Positions 61,101 to 64,000 of a stretch of 64,000 nucleotides of DNA are shown here, piece by piece (the first letter of the stretch is position 1; each line of letters opens with the position of its first letter). Origin of the DNA: Lactiplantibacillus plantarum. GTDB taxonomy: Bacteria > Bacillota > Bacilli > Lactobacillales > Lactobacillaceae. The DNA is taken from NCBI RefSeq assembly GCF_014131735.1, contig NZ_CP039121.1, positions 558,001-622,000 of the forward strand, in the 5' to 3' direction. Position numbers and translations under genes: made by a program. The notes beneath the pieces were generated by a model. That model was not told the origin of the DNA and did no database searches. It saw only the letters and a program-made list of their open reading frames with translations.

Positions 61101-61389
61101 ATCAGGTGCAGACAAAACGAGCACCAACGACAATGGCACTTCAATGACGGCCGGTACAGCTAGTTCGCATGCAAGTACAGTCACGGATCGGGTGACGAGT
61201 GGCACGGTACTGCCTGAAACTAGCTCGAGTGCAACTACTAATCATGGCAGTCATTCGACAGGTCATCATGGTAGCGGCTGGTTACCACAGACAGGTGAAG
61301 CGGTGCAACGCTGGCTAGCAGTCGCCGGCGGTGTGTTCCTCATGCTGACTGGTGCAATCGCGGTTTGGTGGCGGAAGCGACGCGCCTAG
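58165..61389 (+). CDS. LPxTG-anchored alkaline-phosphatase-superfamily protein with LamG and dockerin-like modules
   Basis: A 1074-residue surface enzyme. Signal peptide about 1-28. LamG-like jelly roll about 60-240 (NLDGKSAFYTTF, GQIRQARLYDQTL). Beta module about 265-400 with DYNGDGIIGVGDVALA, a dockerin-like EF-hand (about 402-415). The phosphatase/phosphodiesterase domain spans about 430-735 and has the metal and nucleophile-region residues TTDGGGNPWD, DYMDGQGHGHGW, NADHGGSG and NHGGWDE. A second beta module spans about 740-830. The repeats PDENGSTTTKPDGNGTAVK (about 865-970), an S/T-rich tail and the sortase signal LPQTGE (about 1039) plus helix follow. It probably releases phosphate or sulfate from an extracellular substrate. 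Confidence 0.9.
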   Translation: MIKPRVLTTLLVCSAILTTTVTPAVAAVTPMATPSEQVAEPVASPAVPTATLSLAVQNQQLVDLIGQTQWQTYGQPAVTKDPEFNDQVLNLDGKSAFYTTFTDQQFAKLQNGMAIEAYFKYDPAADANGEHEIFSSQQGGGLGLGVQNNQVVFFAHDGSGYKTPKGTLHKGQWVHAVGVIDKNKTASLYLDGQLVQQVAMPGDLKLAQGTKDFVLGGDAVPGSHVQSMMTGQIRQARLYDQTLTSQQVSQLNVEAQVGKQPVAPVPVDQTIATKLVGPKRIASGHTYGLNVHARQIKATGAAPITMDVVYDAAKFDYVGAERLLQGGKTQIQLIAPGRIRLTTTANLSKAEFKMYAQTRLAHLNLKAKAAGETQIKFEQLTKDTTIELGPAQTVEIQGKYALDYNGDGIIGVGDVALANAADKVAAAKAAEIKPYKHVVVLTTDGGGNPWDPKGMYYAQGAEQGTKTPVWTTNPEIMKKRRNTYTMDLFNKQFAMSTSARAVSPAISAQNYISMLHGRPWDTLPKEYQGTNATMGQEYFADFNKPQAMFPSVFKMLQADNPTRGAAAFSEWGPIVNSIIEPDAAVTTKQSASLKSFDDVANYIGTPEFQSTGLVYMQSDYMDGQGHGHGWYNDNYWDKYAQYDALFKRVMDKLEATGHIHDTLVIANADHGGSGKNHGGWDEYNRSIFMALGGETVDNGRRLHGGSNADISALILNALQVPQTPQMFDSQVFDSLAFLKQTDLSKKKRSVETLKLSRNDQEAKVQLTHNQNRQLTAFDLQLDLAGREVADVKVPTGVQILRQTVANGQLRLTVSASQPVTDLVTIELVPSKTRAAKTIMLSQAMAATADGTEVLVDLDNDNPLTSTAKPDENGSTTTKPDGNGTAVKPDENGSTTTKPDGNGTAVKPDENGSTTTKPDGNGTAVKPDENGSATTKPDGNGTAVKPDKNGSSTTKPNGNGTAVKPDKHETSTTGSGTVNTSGADKTSTNDNGTSMTAGTASSHASTVTDRVTSGTVLPETSSSATTNHGSHSTGHHGSGWLPQTGEAVQRWLAVAGGVFLMLTGAIAVWWRKRRA
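60761..61075 (+). repeat. 57-bp tandem repeats in the phosphatase stalk
   Basis: About five tandem units of roughly 57 bp encode PDENGSTTTKPDGNGTAVK-like peptides with small changes. They form the wall-spanning stalk and are likely to vary in copy number. Confidence 0.9.
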
Positions 61390-61764
61390 GTAAATATAAC
61401 TTGTCACGATAATTTTGGAAGTAAGCACGGATGAGGCAGTTTCTGGGAACGGTGTGTTTCTCGAAACTGCCTTTTGTGCACGCTGATCGACGGTGGTGAT
61501 GTCGGTTGAAGTACCAGAGCGAACCAGGTTGTAATGTCACTCCTTAATAATTAATTTCAAATTATTTAGCCTAATAGTTAGTTTTTGTTGTTATAGTCTA
61601 ACTAAAGTGCTATGATAAGATTCAATAAAAATAAGGTATAAGATTTTTTCCACAGTTGTTTTTTTGGTAAACTTAATGACTAATAGTCACAGTTAAAGCC
61701 CTTGATATAAATAAAGGGGAGTTGGCACACGATATTGACGTACAGTAAGGTAGGGTGAGCGAGG
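61390..61764. other. Intergenic region before the MacB-type ABC gene
   Basis: It holds a terminator (61431-61475), an inverted repeat TAGTTAG/CTAACTA (61575-61581 and 61598-61604) and a palindrome TGACTA-A-TAGTCA (61677-61689), which may be operators. No coding region is seen. Confidence 0.5.
61431..61475 (+). terminator. Terminator of the anchored phosphatase gene
   Basis: GGCAGTTTC (61435-61443) pairs with GAAACTGCC (61463-61471), followed by TTTT. Confidence 0.8.
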
Positions 61765-63765
61765 ATGAGCTACTTAGAATTAAAAGATATTCACAAGGCC
61801 TATTATTTAGGCAAGGAAGCTTTCCCAGTCTTGAATGGGATTAATCTAACTTTTGAACGAGGTGAATTCGTCGCGATTTTAGGGGAATCTGGCGGTGGTA
61901 AGTCAACGTTGATGAATATCATTGGTGGCTTGGATCGGCAATTTCAGGGACAAGTGTTATTGCAAGGAACCGCGTTAGATCATCACCAAGAGAAACAGAT
62001 GGATCAGTATCGGCGTGAAACAGTCGGTTATATTTATCAATCATATAATTTGATCAACCATCTGTCCGTGTTAGACAATGTCCTGATCTCGTTAGATATG
62101 ACCAAGTTAAATCGGTCAGAACGTGAGCAACGAGCTAAGCAACTGTTAACTCAGGTGGGGTTAGCGGATCAAATTAAAAAGTACCCGAACCAATTATCTG
62201 GTGGCCAGAAGCAGCGAGTTGCGATTGCCCGGGCTTTAGCGAGTGATCCGCAGATTATTATCGCGGATGAACCGACTGGCGCATTGGATTCTGAAAATAC
62301 CACGGAAGTTTTGAAAATTTTGGATCAGATTGCGGCGGAAGGTCGGCTTGTAATTTGTGTGACACATTCGCAGGATGTTGCGAATGCGGGTACTCGAATC
62401 GTGCGCTTAGCTGATGGTAAAATCACGGATGACGAGCGGGTGAAACCCGCTTATCCGGTCGATGAAAATCGCCAACAGATTGCGGCACGTAAGTTACCGT
62501 GGTATGTGCCACTGAACACGGCGTTTAAACATCTACGCTATACTTGGACTTGGAACTTGATTATTATCATTGGGACAGCGATTGGTTTATTCGCAGTGAT
62601 GTTGTTTAACGGGTTAGGTAATGGCCTCAAGGGGTATATTAATCAGGAAATCAATGATATGGTCAATCCCCGTGTCGTGACAGTGAGTCGGTATCAAAAA
62701 TCGAGTCAAAGTCAGCGAGGCGGCAGCCAAGAAGGCAACCAGCAGGCAGCTGCCATGGGAGCGAGTGTGACGACGACCAATCAGCCAACGTTCAGTACGG
62801 CCCAACTGAGTAAACTGAAAAAAGTTGCGCATGTTCAGACCGTTCAGCCAATTTTGAGTGCAAGCAACGCGACAATTACAGTTGGTAATAAAGACTACAC
62901 CGCTTCATCGTTAACAACGTGGACGGCTTCTAACCGGAAGTCGATTATTAAAGCTGGTCACGTGGCTGGTAAGAATGAAATCGTCGTCGATAAGAGTAGT
63001 GTGGCGAAGAAATGGTCATCTAAGAATTGGAAGCAATTGGTCGGTAAGAAAGTGACTGTGGCTTTTCAGACAACGAATAAGAGTGGTAAAAGTGTCACGG
63101 TTAAACGGCAATTAACGGTTGCTGGGATCACGGACAGCACGACTGGAAGTGGTGTGAACGCCGTGACCTACGCCACTATGAAAAATATGCGGTCAGCAAA
63201 GAATTTAAGTACGCAGCCAACTTCAGTTGCGGTGAAAGTTGATTCGCGGGAGCATAATGATGCTGTAACCAAGCAGATTAATAAGCTAAAGATTGATGGC
63301 AAACGGGTTTACCGTGCCACCAGTATTGCCAGCATGCTTGATACGGTCAATACGTATGTTAACTTAGCAACCACGATTTTGGCGGCAATCGCTGGAATTT
63401 CCCTACTAGTCTCAGCGTTAATGATCATTGTGACCATGTTCATGTCGGTCAGTGCCCGGAAGAAAGAAATCGGAATCTTACGTGCGCTGGGTGAAAGTCG
63501 CCGTGATATTCGGCGATTGTTCACGAGTGAATCATTGATCATTGGGGTCATCAGTGCACTACTAGCTACTGGAATTGCTTATGGTATTGGAGCTGCCTTG
63601 AATAAGGTCCTCTACCAAATCGCCAGCTACAATATGATTGAGATTCAGGTAAGTAATATTATCTCGACCTTTATCATTGCCCTGGTGATTGCTTTATTAG
63701 CAGCCATCTTACCAGCTTGGCGCGCCGCTCGGTTGAATCCAATCGATGCCCTCGCCGCTGATTAA
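61765..63765 (+). CDS. MacB-type ABC transporter (ATPase fused to FtsX-like permease)
   Basis: A 666-residue fusion. The N-terminal ATPase has GESGGGKST (about 40), [10 protein letters not shown] (about 145) and [11 protein letters not shown] (about 168). A first helix lies near 265, then an extracellular MacB periplasmic-core-like domain (about 290-520). The FtsX permease with three helices (about 530-660) ends [13 protein letters not shown]. Such fusions expel or give protection from peptides, or handle cell-wall signals. No adjacent histidine kinase or membrane-fusion gene was found. GAGCGAGG precedes the ATG. Confidence 0.9.
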   Translation: MSYLELKDIHKAYYLGKEAFPVLNGINLTFERGEFVAILGESGGGKSTLMNIIGGLDRQFQGQVLLQGTALDHHQEKQMDQYRRETVGYIYQSYNLINHLSVLDNVLISLDMTKLNRSEREQRAKQLLTQVGLADQIKKYPNQLSGGQKQRVAIARALASDPQIIIADEPTGALDSENTTEVLKILDQIAAEGRLVICVTHSQDVANAGTRIVRLADGKITDDERVKPAYPVDENRQQIAARKLPWYVPLNTAFKHLRYTWTWNLIIIIGTAIGLFAVMLFNGLGNGLKGYINQEINDMVNPRVVTVSRYQKSSQSQRGGSQEGNQQAAAMGASVTTTNQPTFSTAQLSKLKKVAHVQTVQPILSASNATITVGNKDYTASSLTTWTASNRKSIIKAGHVAGKNEIVVDKSSVAKKWSSKNWKQLVGKKVTVAFQTTNKSGKSVTVKRQLTVAGITDSTTGSGVNAVTYATMKNMRSAKNLSTQPTSVAVKVDSREHNDAVTKQINKLKIDGKRVYRATSIASMLDTVNTYVNLATTILAAIAGISLLVSALMIIVTMFMSVSARKKEIGILRALGESRRDIRRLFTSESLIIGVISALLATGIAYGIGAALNKVLYQIASYNMIEIQVSNIISTFIIALVIALLAAILPAWRAARLNPIDALAAD

Positions 63766-63801
63766 GTAATTGTGAGTCATTAACTAAAATAGTCTGTTAG
63801 T

Positions 63802-63843
63802 AAAACGGTAATGAAGCCAGAACGGGTTTCATTACCGTTTTTT
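63802..63843 (+). terminator. Rho-independent terminator
   Basis: AAAACGGTAATGAA (63802-63815) pairs with TTCATTACCGTTTT (63828-63841), followed by T. Confidence 0.88.
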
Positions 63844-63871
63844 GTGCGTGGGGCCTTTGATGCTAATTTGC

Positions 63872-63899
63872 TTTACATATGTCGAAATTGACATATAAT
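63872..63899 (+). promoter_or_regulatory. Promoter-like sequence reading into repeat copy 2
   Basis: TTTACA (63872-63877) and TATAAT (63894-63899) are 16 bp apart. No gene follows before the window ends; the repeat element begins about 15-50 bp downstream. The spacer carries TATGTC/GACATA arms. Confidence 0.6.
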
Positions 63900-63913
63900 G
63901 AAGACAACTAAAT

Positions 63914-64000
63914 AGAACACACATTGCGCGAGCCAATTTGTCATGAATCGTGATTAAAACGTGCCAAGTTTAGATTGTTGTTCGGCAGCCGGTGCGCGTC
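63914..64000 (+). repeat. Start of element copy 2 (inverted relative to copy 1)
   Basis: From AGAACACACATTG at 63914, through GTGATTAAAACGTGCC (63950-63965) and AAGTTTAGATTGTT to the last base, the sequence matches the reverse complement of about 18153-18240 with a handful of substitutions. The element continues beyond the window. Confidence 0.88.

Noticed and set aside
60682..61205. Minus-strand and shifted frames in the phosphatase stalk repeats
   Set aside because: They exist only because the 57-bp tandem repeats lack stops in other frames; no start signals.

Overview
The window looks like chromosome of a Gram-positive lactic acid bacterium, most probably Lactiplantibacillus plantarum or a close relative. 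This is inferred from recognised content, not from a search. The evidence is LPQTxE-type sortase signals, a complete WxL/Csc surface cluster, MucBP-repeat and KxYKxGKxW-type adhesins, LysM/Apf-type wall enzymes, strong GGAGG ribosome sites and frequent GTG/TTG starts. No tRNA, rRNA, CRISPR array, transposase or prophage gene was seen.

Layout. 1-5.6 kb: a quinone-oxidoreductase-like gene, then a four-gene Csc operon (two WxL proteins, a DUF916 protein and a small LPxTG protein). 5.8-8.5 kb: an orphan AgrC/PlnB-type histidine kinase with a TfoX C-terminal-like gene, and an AraC regulator. 8.7-12.7 kb: a 1357-aa mucus-binding adhesin with EF-hand-like loops. 13.1-15.7 kb: a copper operon (two cupredoxins and a CPC-type P-ATPase) behind two cop boxes. 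16.1-19.6 kb: two alcohol dehydrogenase genes with cre sites, the second broken by a frameshift, flanking an approximately 0.9-kb non-coding element. That element is bounded by 20-bp inverted repeats and packed with long complementary arms. A second copy begins at the right edge of the window.

19.9-32.6 kb: a muralytic protein, a YjeM-like transporter, an Rgg-like regulator, an SRPBCC gene with an overlapping 45-aa membrane protein, an SDR, an M20 amidohydrolase, a secreted matrixin-like metalloprotease, a heterodimeric ABC exporter and an AbrB-DUF998 fusion. 32.8-39.9 kb: a nine-gene minus-strand operon of NAD(P)-binding proteins, cupin, PEBP, cyclophilin-like protein and transporter. It diverges from a LysR gene, and one SDR in it carries an internal amber codon. 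40-42.2 kb: an SOS-boxed Y-family polymerase operon. 42.2-50.7 kb: a GGDEF protein, a Tag-like glycosylase, a divergent zinc locus with two Zur-like boxes, two LysM muralytic genes, and a MerR/reductase pair sharing a 19-bp-spacer promoter.

50.8-55 kb: a cre-controlled phospho-beta-glucosidase and PTS IIC/IIB operon, followed by a IIA-Glc-like protein that lacks both active-site histidines. 55.2-63.8 kb: an XRE regulator, a metallophosphoesterase, an LPxTG-anchored alkaline-phosphatase-superfamily enzyme with LamG and dockerin-like parts, and a MacB-type ABC transporter.

Overall this is a lifestyle and accessory region covering adhesion, metal homeostasis, sugar uptake and redox or detoxification functions. 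The most unusual item is the structured inverted-repeat element at 17.3-18.2 kb.
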